Source of the DNA: Virgibacillus_F sp049310925
GTDB taxonomy: Bacteria; Bacillota; Bacilli; Bacillales; Amphibacillaceae
Reading direction: 5' to 3'
Length of the DNA: 47,417 nucleotides
NCBI RefSeq assembly: GCF_049310925.1
Contig: NZ_JBMERP010000027.1
Span: 1-47,417, forward strand
This document shows, in pieces, positions 40,237-47,053 of this stretch (within the stretch, counting starts at the first letter, position 1; each line of letters begins with the position of its first letter). The translations under genes and the position numbers were made by a program. The notes beneath the pieces are model-generated. The model saw nothing but the letters and a program-made list of their open reading frames with translations, ran no database searches and was not told the DNA's origin.

Positions 40237-40308
40237 AATACTCCAATAATATATGATTCCCAGTACACCGTCAAGTTCCCTGGGGTAAATTGGTTAATAC
40301 TGGTAAAT

Positions 40309-40319
40309 GTGCCAGGCAC
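40309..40319. repeat. GTGCCAGGCAC palindrome, AEC/gntR spacer
   Basis: 11-bp palindrome in the 85-nt spacer, 2 nt beyond the AEC gene stop. Same family as 33311, 33859, 41270-41326 and 42862. Confidence 0.6.
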
Positions 40320-40321
40320 CA

Positions 40322-41218
40322 TTACACAATAAAGTTTAATAATATGGTTAATGAAAAGATACTTATAAGTGTTGTAACTAACGTGATGCTTGATACCATG
40401 TCTGGTTCTGTATCGAATTCTATTGCGTACATTGTTGTTGTAGCTGCACTAGGCATTGATGCTACAATTAACAGAACGGAACCAATTAATGTATTGACAT
40501 CGAAAGCCATTATAAATAAAACTGCCAGAACTGGAGAAATCACCATTCTAACAATCACTGCAGATGTCAGTACCTGCCAGTTAAATTTAAGCGATGTAAT
40601 AGAGGCAAGCTGCATCCCAAGCATGACCATCATTATCGGTATAGCAGCATCTCCCAGCATTGACAACGATGAATAAACTGCTTCAGGAATCTCCCATGGT
40701 ATTTTCTGAAATATGAAAGCTAATAGCGCTGCATAGGTTGCGGGCATCTTGAAAATAGTCTTCAATGCTCGTGAAATACCATTTTTGCTTCTTGAGGCGT
40801 AATAGACACCAAAAAAGTTCATGATCAGCGACTGCAGTACCATAAAGAAAATTGCATATGGAAGAGCTGAACTCCCTACACTGTACAATATGACAGGTAC
40901 CCCATAATTTCCCCCGTTCATAAACGCAGTTGTAAGTATAGTTGCGCTTTCAACAGATTGATTCCATTTGAACATTCTAGCTAATACCTTATTAATTAAA
41001 ATCATCATAAACAATAAAAATAAAGCAAATATAATGATGATGGTAAATCCTTTATCATACTCTGCCTCATACAGCGAAGTAAAAACCAGTGCCGGAAGAA
41101 AAATATAGATAGACGTTGTTGCAATCGATTTTACATCTAAAACACGAATTCGCTGGAGAATAAACCCTGCTCCAAATATTGCTATAATCGGTAAAACTAC
41201 AGTAAAAAATATCCCCAT
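40322..41218 (-). CDS. AEC-family (auxin efflux carrier-like) transporter
   Basis: 298 aa with about ten membrane segments in two five-helix halves. Typical features are GAGFILQRI in the first helix pair, FMNGGNYGVPVILY (about 98-111) in the first half, and MPSAATTTMYAIEFD (about 258-272) in the second. Bacterial AEC proteins such as MleP move malate or other small carboxylates. Start ATG at 41218 has GGAG 8 nt upstream; a GTG one codon earlier is possible. It precedes gntR by 85 nt and may be co-transcribed with it. Substrate unknown; an aromatic or organic acid is a context guess. Confidence 0.85.
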   Translation of the reverse strand: MGIFFTVVLPIIAIFGAGFILQRIRVLDVKSIATTSIYIFLPALVFTSLYEAEYDKGFTIIIIFALFLLFMMILINKVLARMFKWNQSVESATILTTAFMNGGNYGVPVILYSVGSSALPYAIFFMVLQSLIMNFFGVYYASRSKNGISRALKTIFKMPATYAALLAFIFQKIPWEIPEAVYSSLSMLGDAAIPIMMVMLGMQLASITSLKFNWQVLTSAVIVRMVISPVLAVLFIMAFDVNTLIGSVLLIVASMPSAATTTMYAIEFDTEPDMVSSITLVTTLISIFSLTILLNFIV

Positions 41219-41269
41219 CACGACATCTCCAATAATTAAAATATAACTAAGTTTAACATATATTTCATT

Positions 41270-41326
41270 TCAGTCGGGGCCAGGCACAATTGGAAGCTAC
41301 TTCCAATTGTGCCTGGCCCCGACTGA
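41270..41326. repeat. Perfect 27-bp inverted repeat built on GTGCCTGGC
   Basis: Arms 41270-41296 and 41300-41326 are exactly complementary over 27 bp around a 3-nt loop (CTA). The arms carry CAGTCGGGGCCAGGCAC and AATTGGAAG. No T-run follows on either strand, so it is not an ordinary terminator. It lies in the upstream region of the AEC gene, just downstream of the nhaC terminator. Confidence 0.85.
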
Positions 41327-41332
41327 ACTATT

Positions 41333-41368
41333 AAAAAACCATACGGTGGCTATTTCGCCACTGTATGG
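41333..41368 (-). terminator. Terminator of the second nhaC gene
   Basis: Stem CCATACaGTGGC / GCCACcGTATGG (12 bp, one mismatch, 6-nt loop) followed by six T on the minus strand, 10 nt after the stop. Confidence 0.92.
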
Positions 41369-41378
41369 TCGTATGAAT

Positions 41379-42848
41379 CTAGTCTTTCGGTCTATGTTTT
41401 AACTCTTCTCCATTTTTGCCTTCAAAGCGTAGTCCCCAACCGGTTATTGCTGCAATCAGCATAATCACGACCAAAAACCAGCCTTGGAAAACATATGGAA
41501 AAACTGCTGTTGGCGAAACTACTGGTAACCATTCATACGTGTCTGTCATAGTTTTAATAGTTGACCACCCAAGCAGTACAGGAGCCCCCCACGGAAAAAT
41601 ATACCCAAGAGCTGACGTAACCGCATCAAGCATATTTGCTCGACGATAACGATGAATTTTATATTTTTCTCCTAATTCTCTTACAAACGGAGCAGCTGCA
41701 ATTTCTGCTGCAGTGTTAATCGTAATTGCACTATTCAATAGTGCTACAATACTCCATATCGCAATTTCAACACGACGAACAGAGTTCTTCACCCATATAA
41801 TAATAATTCCTGTAATTGCAGCCATTGTTCCACCAAGCTTCAACAAGTGTGCAGCAGCAACAATAAGCAAAATTAAAATTGCCATGTTCATATAGCCCAT
41901 AACACCCTCAACAAGTGCTCCTGTTATAACCGTATCAGAGTTTGGATCAAACCCAATGATGTCAGCAAACTCTCCGAGGTTCATAAAAACTATAATAAGA
42001 ATAGCTGTTAGAATCCCAAAAGTTAACGAGGTAAGGATATGCTGTCCGGATAATGCTAAAATAAGTACTATTGCAAATGGTATCAGCATAATTAAACCTG
42101 TTGGGTCATTGGATCCCATTATAGAGGGTGCTGTTTCAGTATCTAGTGTGTTATCACCACCAAATATGGCAAACAAAACTGTAGTTGGTATAGCAGCCAT
42201 AATCGAATATTTAAAGCGACTTTTTACAACTCCAGGTACATCTGCATCCTGTGTAGTGGCTGATACAATAGTTGTATCAGAAACTGGTGCAAGGTTATCA
42301 CCAAATACAGCTCCAGCTAATATTGCCGCAAATAGCATAACTGGTTCTGCGCCCACTGCAATTCCAGCCGGATACATCAATGTACAAAAAGCAACCGTTG
42401 TCCCATAACCAGTTCCAACTGCGGTAGAGAAAATTGCAGCAAGCAAAAATGTCAATGCAACAAATAACCCACCAGTCACACCAGTGAAACCACCAATCCA
42501 TACCAGACCCTCAACAAGTCCACCAACCTGCAAAACCTGAGCAAACATCCCAGCATAAAACCAGGCAACGATTGCTATAACACCAACCGGTTGTGCTAGT
42601 CCATCAAATAAACCCTGGGCGTAATCCCCCCATTTACTTTTACTAAAAAATAAACCTAAAGTGATACCAAACAATGCACCCATTACAAGACCAATTTCAG
42701 ATGAAAGTTTCAATACACTTGTCGTTATCGCCCAGATAACAAAAAATAGTAATGGAACCGCAGCTCCGAATGCCCCAAACCTAAATTCCAATTTTTCAAC
42801 CCTGTTATTTCCCTTTGTACGTGCTAACTCTTCCTCTGCCGTTGCCAT
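41379..42848 (-). CDS. NhaC-like Na+/H+ antiporter family protein
   Basis: 489 aa, about 12-13 membrane segments. Motifs: GTGYGTTVAFCTLMYPAGIAVG (split, about 154-175), GAVFGDNLAPVSDTTIVSATTQ (split, about 190-211) and NTAAEIAAAPFVREL near 370. The FGDNLAPVSDT block corresponds to the ion site of NhaC antiporters. Start ATG at 42848 has GAGGAGGA 6 nt upstream; the longer frame begins inside a palindromic repeat. Monocistronic with its own terminator. The hydrophilic N-terminus (EEELARTKGNNRVEK) is short. Exchanged ions unknown. It is only distantly similar to the nhaC in the aromatic operon. Confidence 0.87.
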   Translation of the reverse strand: MATAEEELARTKGNNRVEKLEFRFGAFGAAVPLLFFVIWAITTSVLKLSSEIGLVMGALFGITLGLFFSKSKWGDYAQGLFDGLAQPVGVIAIVAWFYAGMFAQVLQVGGLVEGLVWIGGFTGVTGGLFVALTFLLAAIFSTAVGTGYGTTVAFCTLMYPAGIAVGAEPVMLFAAILAGAVFGDNLAPVSDTTIVSATTQDADVPGVVKSRFKYSIMAAIPTTVLFAIFGGDNTLDTETAPSIMGSNDPTGLIMLIPFAIVLILALSGQHILTSLTFGILTAILIIVFMNLGEFADIIGFDPNSDTVITGALVEGVMGYMNMAILILLIVAAAHLLKLGGTMAAITGIIIIWVKNSVRRVEIAIWSIVALLNSAITINTAAEIAAAPFVRELGEKYKIHRYRRANMLDAVTSALGYIFPWGAPVLLGWSTIKTMTDTYEWLPVVSPTAVFPYVFQGWFLVVIMLIAAITGWGLRFEGKNGEELKHRPKD

Positions 42849-42861
42849 TATGCTCCTCCTC

Positions 42862-42874
42862 GGTGCCAGGTACC
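42862..42874. repeat. GGTGCCAGGTACC imperfect palindrome upstream of the second nhaC
   Basis: Decayed member of the GTGCCAGGCAC family, directly upstream of the GAGGAGG ribosome site. Confidence 0.45.
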
Positions 42875-42905
42875 ACCCGAATTTTGTCATTTTTTACCGA
42901 ATGTA

Positions 42906-42940
42906 TTAGAAAACTTGGCTTGTCGCCAAGCCTTACTGCA
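42906..42940. repeat. Two-hairpin intergenic repeat, copy d (first hairpin only)
   Basis: TTAGAAAACTTGGCTTGTCG followed by CCAAGCCTTACTGC. The first stem CTTGGC/GCCAAG is perfect; the second hairpin is deleted, leaving only its distal CTGC. Confidence 0.65.
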
Positions 42941-42970
42941 AATTAAAACAGCCATCTCTACGATGACTGC
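42941..42970 (-). terminator. Ferredoxin gene terminator
   Basis: CAGTCATC-GTAGA-GATGGCTG (8 bp with one G-T) followed by TTTTAATTT on the minus strand, about 75 nt after the ferredoxin stop. Confidence 0.65.
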
Positions 42971-43046
42971 TACTAATTTTTTCTACTGTATTCTATCATA
43001 TCAAATAGAAACAAGAAAATCGATATGTTATATGATTATCTATTTA

Positions 43047-43286
43047 CTATTTTTTAGCAAAAAATGCCTCAGCCTTATCTAAAAACTTTTCCTGATCAGG
43101 TGATAAATCATATTCTTCCTCAATTGCATCAACCGGACACACTGCTTTACAAGCTCCACAATCAATGCAAACGTCTGGATCTATATAAAATTGATCTTTA
43201 CCTTCTTCAATGCAATCCACTGGGCATACACTGACACATTCAGCCGATTTTTCTGGCCCACACGGATCCAAAATTACAAAAGCCAC
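43047..43286 (-). CDS. Seven-iron ferredoxin ([3Fe-4S][4Fe-4S])
   Basis: 79 aa. Cysteine spacing copies the Azotobacter-type 7Fe ferredoxin: Cys9, Cys17 and Cys50 would hold the 3Fe cluster; Cys21, Cys40, Cys43 and Cys46 the 4Fe cluster; Cys25 is the free conserved cysteine. Motifs PCGPEK, CVSVCPVDC and CIDCGACKAVCP are clear. A soluble low-potential electron carrier. Start GTG at 43286 with GGAGGGGAA upstream. Monocistronic with its own terminator. Confidence 0.93.
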   Translation of the reverse strand: MAFVILDPCGPEKSAECVSVCPVDCIEEGKDQFYIDPDVCIDCGACKAVCPVDAIEEEYDLSPDQEKFLDKAEAFFAKK

Positions 43287-43399
43287 TATATTCCCCTCCT
43301 AAAAAACAACCTCTATCCATTAAATAATAAATTGCAGGTGAAATTCAAGTTACCTGCCTAAAAGCTCTACTTGGGCGTACCGATTTTTCCCAATTAAGT

Positions 43400-43708
43400 C
43401 TATGAGAAATACAATTGATAATGTACGGAACATCCTGGGTTAAATGAAGCACTACAAACTGGGCAAACAAAACCACTGTCTAAATAGTTCTGAATTGTAA
43501 GCTCTGATTGACAAGCCCCACACAACACAGCTTTTTCATTAAACATGGATTTCGGCCACACCTTTGGACTGTTACAACCTTGTTCTGCATGACAATGATA
43601 ACAGGAGTAATACTTCCCACAGCAGTAAAACTTTATTGCAATTCGATCTTTCACAGAGTGATAATGCCTACACCTGGTTTCGTTGTCAATTGCACCTGTA
43701 ACATTCAT
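43400..43708 (-). CDS. CHY-type zinc-finger protein
   Basis: 102 aa, rich in Cys and His. The CHY-finger pattern CRHYHS...KFYCCGKYYSCYHCH (about 13-43) is followed by further Cys pairs in LCGACQSEL, FVCPVC and NPGCSVHY. These bind zinc. Small bacterial CHY proteins are of unknown function. ATG at 43708 is chosen for its GGAGGGG 6 nt upstream; the longer frame to 43738 lacks a ribosome site. Divergent from the cvfB leader promoter. Confidence 0.85.
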   Translation of the reverse strand: MNVTGAIDNETRCRHYHSVKDRIAIKFYCCGKYYSCYHCHAEQGCNSPKVWPKSMFNEKAVLCGACQSELTIQNYLDSGFVCPVCSASFNPGCSVHYQLYFS

Positions 43709-43777
43709 TGTAAACCCCTCCATTTTTGTATTATACAATAGAGGAAATCACTTGTCCAAACTTATTAAGTGTTTAAT

Positions 43778-43805
43778 TTGACAAATCCTCGAACAAGTGT
43801 ATAAT
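43778..43805 (+). promoter_or_regulatory. Strong sigma-A promoter of the cvfB leader
   Basis: TTGACA (43778-43783), 16-nt spacer, TATAAT (43800-43805): both hexamers are perfect consensus. Transcription would start near 43812, giving a leader of about 400 nt before cvfB. CACTTGT and ACAAGTG flank the promoter as a wide inverted repeat. Confidence 0.85.
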
Positions 43806-43875
43806 AAAATAGTTAGATATTGTAATATTAAAAGTAAAATTATTGGCATTCTACGCAAGTTATTTAGAACACTTA

Positions 43876-43948
43876 TTCACACTGGCGCGACTAAGGGGTC
43901 GCAAGGACGTAAAAGCAGGTAGGGTTTACGTTGCTTAAGTTAGTGGAA
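43876..43948 (+). ncRNA. Candidate structured leader RNA (three-way junction) upstream of cvfB
   Basis: Predicted by eye. P1 pairs TTC-CACT with AGTG-GAA (43876-43883/43942-43948). P2 is GCGAC-TAAGGG-GTCGC (43887-43902). P3 is ACGTAAA, an 11-nt purine-rich loop AGCAGGTAGGG, and TTTACGT (43907-43931). Purine-rich joining strands and a long P3 loop are typical of ligand-binding RNAs. It lies about 65 nt into a transcript from a consensus promoter and upstream of an intrinsic terminator. I could not match it to a riboswitch class I know. Confidence 0.5.
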
Positions 43949-44054
43949 CAATTACCGCGGTACTGAAAGCAATGCACTTTCAATGGAAATTATTCTCCCT
44001 TTTAATAGGGATGGAAAATAAAATTAATACTTTAATGTTACGTAATAAATCGGA

Positions 44055-44085
44055 GGGGTACTCTTACTATGAGGGTGCCCCTTTT
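44055..44085 (+). terminator. Intrinsic terminator within the cvfB leader
   Basis: GGGGTACTC / GGGTGCCCC (9 pairs including G-T) with a 9-nt loop, then TTTT. It lies 128 nt before the cvfB start and after the candidate structured RNA, so either it attenuates cvfB or it ends a separate small RNA of about 270 nt. Confidence 0.7.
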
Positions 44086-44212
44086 CCAATACATAAAGCA
44101 CTAAAAAGGTATGGTCTACGCTCGTTCTGTGCAATACTTAACTTATCACTGCAATAGCAAAATCAACACACAATACAGTATCAATAAATTACATATAAAG
44201 GAAGGTTAAAAT

Positions 44213-45067
44213 ATGAGCGACTTAATGATCGGCACAATCCAAACCATGAATGTACTTAGGAAAATTGACACTGGGTACGTATTGGTTAAAGACATGTCAG
44301 AAGTGCTTTTACACCACAATGAAACATCTAATGAATTAGAAGAAAATCAAGAAGTTGACGTGTTTTTGTACAAAGATAAAAAAGATCAAATTACTGCAAC
44401 AACGAAGCTTCCAGCTATACAAAAAGATGTTTATGGCTGGTCAGAGGTTGTTGAGGTTGTTAAAAATCTGGGTGTCTTCGTCGACATTGGAACAACTAAG
44501 GAAATGCTTGTGTCAACAGATGATTTACCTATTTTCCAAAGTGTTTGGCCACAAGTGGGGGACAAGTTATTTGTTACATTAGGATATGATCGGAAAGGCC
44601 GACTGCTCGCAATTCCAGGGTCAGAAGAAATTTTTGATATGGAATGGGTAGGTGCACCTGTCGAAAGCTTGAACCAAACATACAATGGTCGTGTATATCG
44701 TACAGACAAAGAAGGCTCTGTTGTTTTGACAGAGGAAAAATATCGGGGATTTATCCACCATTCAGAACGGAAAAAAGAACCACGTCTAGGCGAATTAATT
44801 AACGTTCGTGTAATTGAAGTTAGAGCAGATGGAAGCCTTAATATGTCATTGCGTCCACTAAAACAACACGGTATGCTTGAAGATTCAGATGCAATACTAC
44901 AGCATCTTGAAAATAATAATGGTTCTATTCCTTTCAACGATAAAAGTAATCCAGAAGAAATTTTAAGAACATTTAATATTAGTAAATCGGCATTCAAACG
45001 TGCATTAGGTAAATTGATGAAGGAAGGTAAAATTGAGCAGCGTAATGGGGAAACTCATCTTAAATAA
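44213..45067 (+). CDS. cvfB: CvfB/YitL-family S1 RNA-binding protein
   Basis: 284 aa. Several S1-type OB folds: VLRKIDTGYVL (about 14-24), VVEVVKNLGVFVDIGTTKEML (split, about 75-100) and VYRTDKEGSVVLTEEKYRGFIHHSE (split, about 162-186). A C-terminal winged helix, SNPEEILRTFNISKSAFKRALGKL (about 243-266), ends in GKIEQRNG. This S1-S1-S1-wH layout is that of Staphylococcus CvfB and Bacillus YitL, which bind RNA and affect virulence or metabolism genes. AAAGGAAGG is the ribosome site. Preceded by a long leader with a terminator. Confidence 0.93.
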   Translation: MSDLMIGTIQTMNVLRKIDTGYVLVKDMSEVLLHHNETSNELEENQEVDVFLYKDKKDQITATTKLPAIQKDVYGWSEVVEVVKNLGVFVDIGTTKEMLVSTDDLPIFQSVWPQVGDKLFVTLGYDRKGRLLAIPGSEEIFDMEWVGAPVESLNQTYNGRVYRTDKEGSVVLTEEKYRGFIHHSERKKEPRLGELINVRVIEVRADGSLNMSLRPLKQHGMLEDSDAILQHLENNNGSIPFNDKSNPEEILRTFNISKSAFKRALGKLMKEGKIEQRNGETHLK

Positions 45068-45070
45068 TAC

Positions 45071-45318
45071 GACATAACTTACCGCTACGGAAATACACTT
45101 CGCTGGTATACGCTAAACGACCATTCATCTGATTGATTGAAGCGGAGGGCAGTCGACTTCTGCGGGAGCAGCACGTGTCTGAAGACCCCACAGCGGTGGT
45201 TTTTCGCGAGAATTCTAAAGCCATGCCCGCGGAAAGCGACTGCCACAATCCAGCAGTTACGTCGCAGTTTATATATATTGTGCTAAAAACAACACTCTTT
45301 CAGAAAATAGCCTACCGC
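45071..45318. repeat. MITE-like intergenic repeat, copy D (shortest)
   Basis: Begins 3 nt after the cvfB stop with CGACATAACTTACCGC, so the outer left end is missing. Contains AGTCGACTTCTGCGGGAGCA, TCTGAAGACCCCACAGCG, GCCCGCGGAAAGCGACTG and ends GTTACGTCGCAGTTTATA, then CTTTCAGAAAATAGCCTA like copy A. Confidence 0.7.
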
Positions 45319-45324
45319 TAAGAC

Positions 45325-45358
45325 AAAACACCTACATAGCGTTAGGTGTTTTTCTTTT
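45325..45358 (+). terminator. Terminator after cvfB and repeat copy D
   Basis: AAAACACCTA / TAGGTGTTTT (10 bp, 8-nt loop) followed by TCTTTTT. It would end cvfB transcripts that read through the repeat. Confidence 0.8.
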
Positions 45359-45448
45359 TAATTGTCCAACGCTGTTGTTTCCAAAACTTTCGCAAGTGAA
45401 TAAAAATTCTTCAATGTTACATAGTATAAAATACTTAAGTTTCATCTC

Positions 45449-45477
45449 TTGACTATTCACACCTCATAAATTAATAT
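45449..45477 (+). promoter_or_regulatory. Candidate sigma-A promoter of the amino-acid ABC operon
   Basis: TTGACT (45449-45454), 17-nt spacer, TAATAT (45472-45477), about 57 nt upstream of the binding-protein start. A TATAAT lies at 45497 without a matching -35. No S-box or T-box was seen in the short leader. Confidence 0.5.
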
Positions 45478-45534
45478 GTTAAAGAATTAATTCATATATA
45501 ATTACTTGGGATTAAAATAGAGGAGGAATAAATC

Positions 45535-46356
45535 ATGAAAAAAAGAATACTAATTTCAATAATTTCATTTGGTTTTGTCCTATTACTTACTGCATGTGGA
45601 TCAGGTGAAGAAAATGCGGGTAATGAGGAAAACAATGCAGGTTCGGTCGACAAAAACCTGTACGAAAGCATACAGGACAAGGGTGAAATATTAATTGGAA
45701 CAGAGGGAACGTACCCACCGTTTACGTTCCATAACGAAGAAGGCGAACTAACAGGATTTGACGTGGAAGTAGCCCGTGAAGTTGCCGAGCGGATTGGTGT
45801 AAAGGCTGTTTTCAAAGAAACAAAATGGGATTCAATGTTTGCTGGTCTGAACTCAGAACGCTTTGACATGGTTGCAAATCAGGTGGGTATTACACCGGAA
45901 CGCCAGGAAAAATATGCATTCTCAGACCCGTATATTCAGTCTTCTGCCGTACTCGTTACACACGAAGATAATACAGAGATCAAAAGCTTTGAAGACCTAG
46001 AAGGTGTATCTGTAGCCCAATCATTAACAAGCAACTACGCAGATATAGCTAAAGAATATGGTGCAGATATAACATCGGTTGATGGATTCAAGGAAGCGAT
46101 GCAGCTTATTTCTTCAAAACGTGTAAAAGCAACTATTAATGATCGATTGTCAGTTTTAGATTTTTTAAATCAGCAGAAAGATGCTCCAGTAAAAATTGTC
46201 GATCGAGCGGATGATGCATCAGCAAATGCATTTGCTTTTCGCCAAGGTAGCGACGAATTGATTAAGGCTGTCAATAAAGCACTGGCAGAAATGATGGAAG
46301 ATGGCACGTACCTTGAAATTTCTAAAAAATGGTTTGGTGAAGATGTATCTAAATAA
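45535..46356 (+). CDS. Polar amino-acid ABC transporter, substrate-binding lipoprotein
   Basis: 273 aa. Lipoprotein signal with lipobox LTAC (Cys20) and an acidic, Gly-rich linker to about residue 40. The SBP_bac_3 fold is clear: GTEGTYPPFTFHNEEGELTGFDVEVA (split, about 60-85), FDMVANQVGITPERQEKYAFSDPY (split, about 111-134) and SLTSNYADIAKEYG. In the cystine/glutamine-type family it captures an amino acid outside the cell; the exact ligand is open, and a cystine-type TcyA/TcyK role is possible. GAGGAGGAA ribosome site. The permease gene overlaps its 3' end. Confidence 0.92.
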   Translation: MKKRILISIISFGFVLLLTACGSGEENAGNEENNAGSVDKNLYESIQDKGEILIGTEGTYPPFTFHNEEGELTGFDVEVAREVAERIGVKAVFKETKWDSMFAGLNSERFDMVANQVGITPERQEKYAFSDPYIQSSAVLVTHEDNTEIKSFEDLEGVSVAQSLTSNYADIAKEYGADITSVDGFKEAMQLISSKRVKATINDRLSVLDFLNQQKDAPVKIVDRADDASANAFAFRQGSDELIKAVNKALAEMMEDGTYLEISKKWFGEDVSK

Positions 46357-47044
46357 CATATTTACAAACCAGGAAATGCAGGAAAAATACCTTGATATAT
46401 TTGTAAGCTCCCTTTGGCCGTTAATCCAGGGAGCTTTAGTCTATACTATTCCACTAGCCTTAATCACATTTGTACTTGGACTTATACTAGCTGTATTAAC
46501 TGCACTTGCCCGTTTATCAGGGATTAAGCCATTGGAATGGATTGCCCGATTCTATGTTTCAGTATTGCGTGGAACCCCTTTACTTGTTCAGTTATTTATT
46601 ATATTTTTTGGTCTTCCTAGTGTAGGAATTACGATAGATTCTTTTACTGCAGCAATTATCGGCTTTTCTTTAAGTGTTGGAGCATATGGGTCTGAAATTA
46701 TTCGAGCTGCGTTATTATCAATTCCTAAGGGTCAATGGGAAGCTGGCTACTCTATCAGCATGACGTACACACAAGCACTTCGTCGAATTATTTTACCGCA
46801 GGCAGCAAGGGTATCCATTCCCCCGCTCTCGAACTCATTTATTAGCCTGGTAAAGGATACTTCACTCGCGTCGACGATTATTGTAGCTGAAATGTTTCGA
46901 AAAGCGCAGGAGATTGCTGCTCAAAACTATGAATTTTTACTAGTCTACTCTGAAGCAGCTTTAATCTATTGGGTAATATGCATGGCACTTTCTTTTGCCC
47001 AAGGACGAATCGAGCGAAAATTAGATCGTTATATAGCAAAATAG
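46343..47044 (+). CDS. Polar amino-acid ABC transporter, permease
   Basis: 233 aa, about five membrane segments, HisMQ/TcyB type. Conserved RGTPLLVQLFIIFFGLP (about 80-96) and the cytoplasmic EAA loop EAGYSISMTYTQALRRIILP (about 132-151), which docks the ATPase. The ATG at 46343 overlaps the binding-protein gene by 14 nt and fits translational coupling. The longer frame from 46301 would overlap by 56 nt without a ribosome site. The ATPase gene follows 9 nt later. Confidence 0.92.
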   Translation: MYLNNIFTNQEMQEKYLDIFVSSLWPLIQGALVYTIPLALITFVLGLILAVLTALARLSGIKPLEWIARFYVSVLRGTPLLVQLFIIFFGLPSVGITIDSFTAAIIGFSLSVGAYGSEIIRAALLSIPKGQWEAGYSISMTYTQALRRIILPQAARVSIPPLSNSFISLVKDTSLASTIIVAEMFRKAQEIAAQNYEFLLVYSEAALIYWVICMALSFAQGRIERKLDRYIAK

Positions 47045-47053
47045 GAGGTTATC

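Noticed and set aside
41270..41326. Rho-independent terminator
   Set aside because: The 27-bp hairpin has no T-run on either strand, and the real nhaC terminator is adjacent at 41333-41368.
43876..43948. c-di-GMP (GEMM) riboswitch or T-box in the cvfB leader
   Set aside because: GACGTAAAAGC only loosely recalls the GEMM core, and the tetraloop/receptor is absent. T-box hallmarks (AGGGTGGNACCGCG, specifier stem) are not present.
43972..44157. 61-codon frame in the cvfB leader
   Set aside because: No ribosome site, and it runs through the intrinsic terminator hairpin.
44431..44997. 188-codon minus-strand frame
   Set aside because: Antisense shadow of cvfB; Ser/Pro-rich low-complexity translation and no ribosome site.
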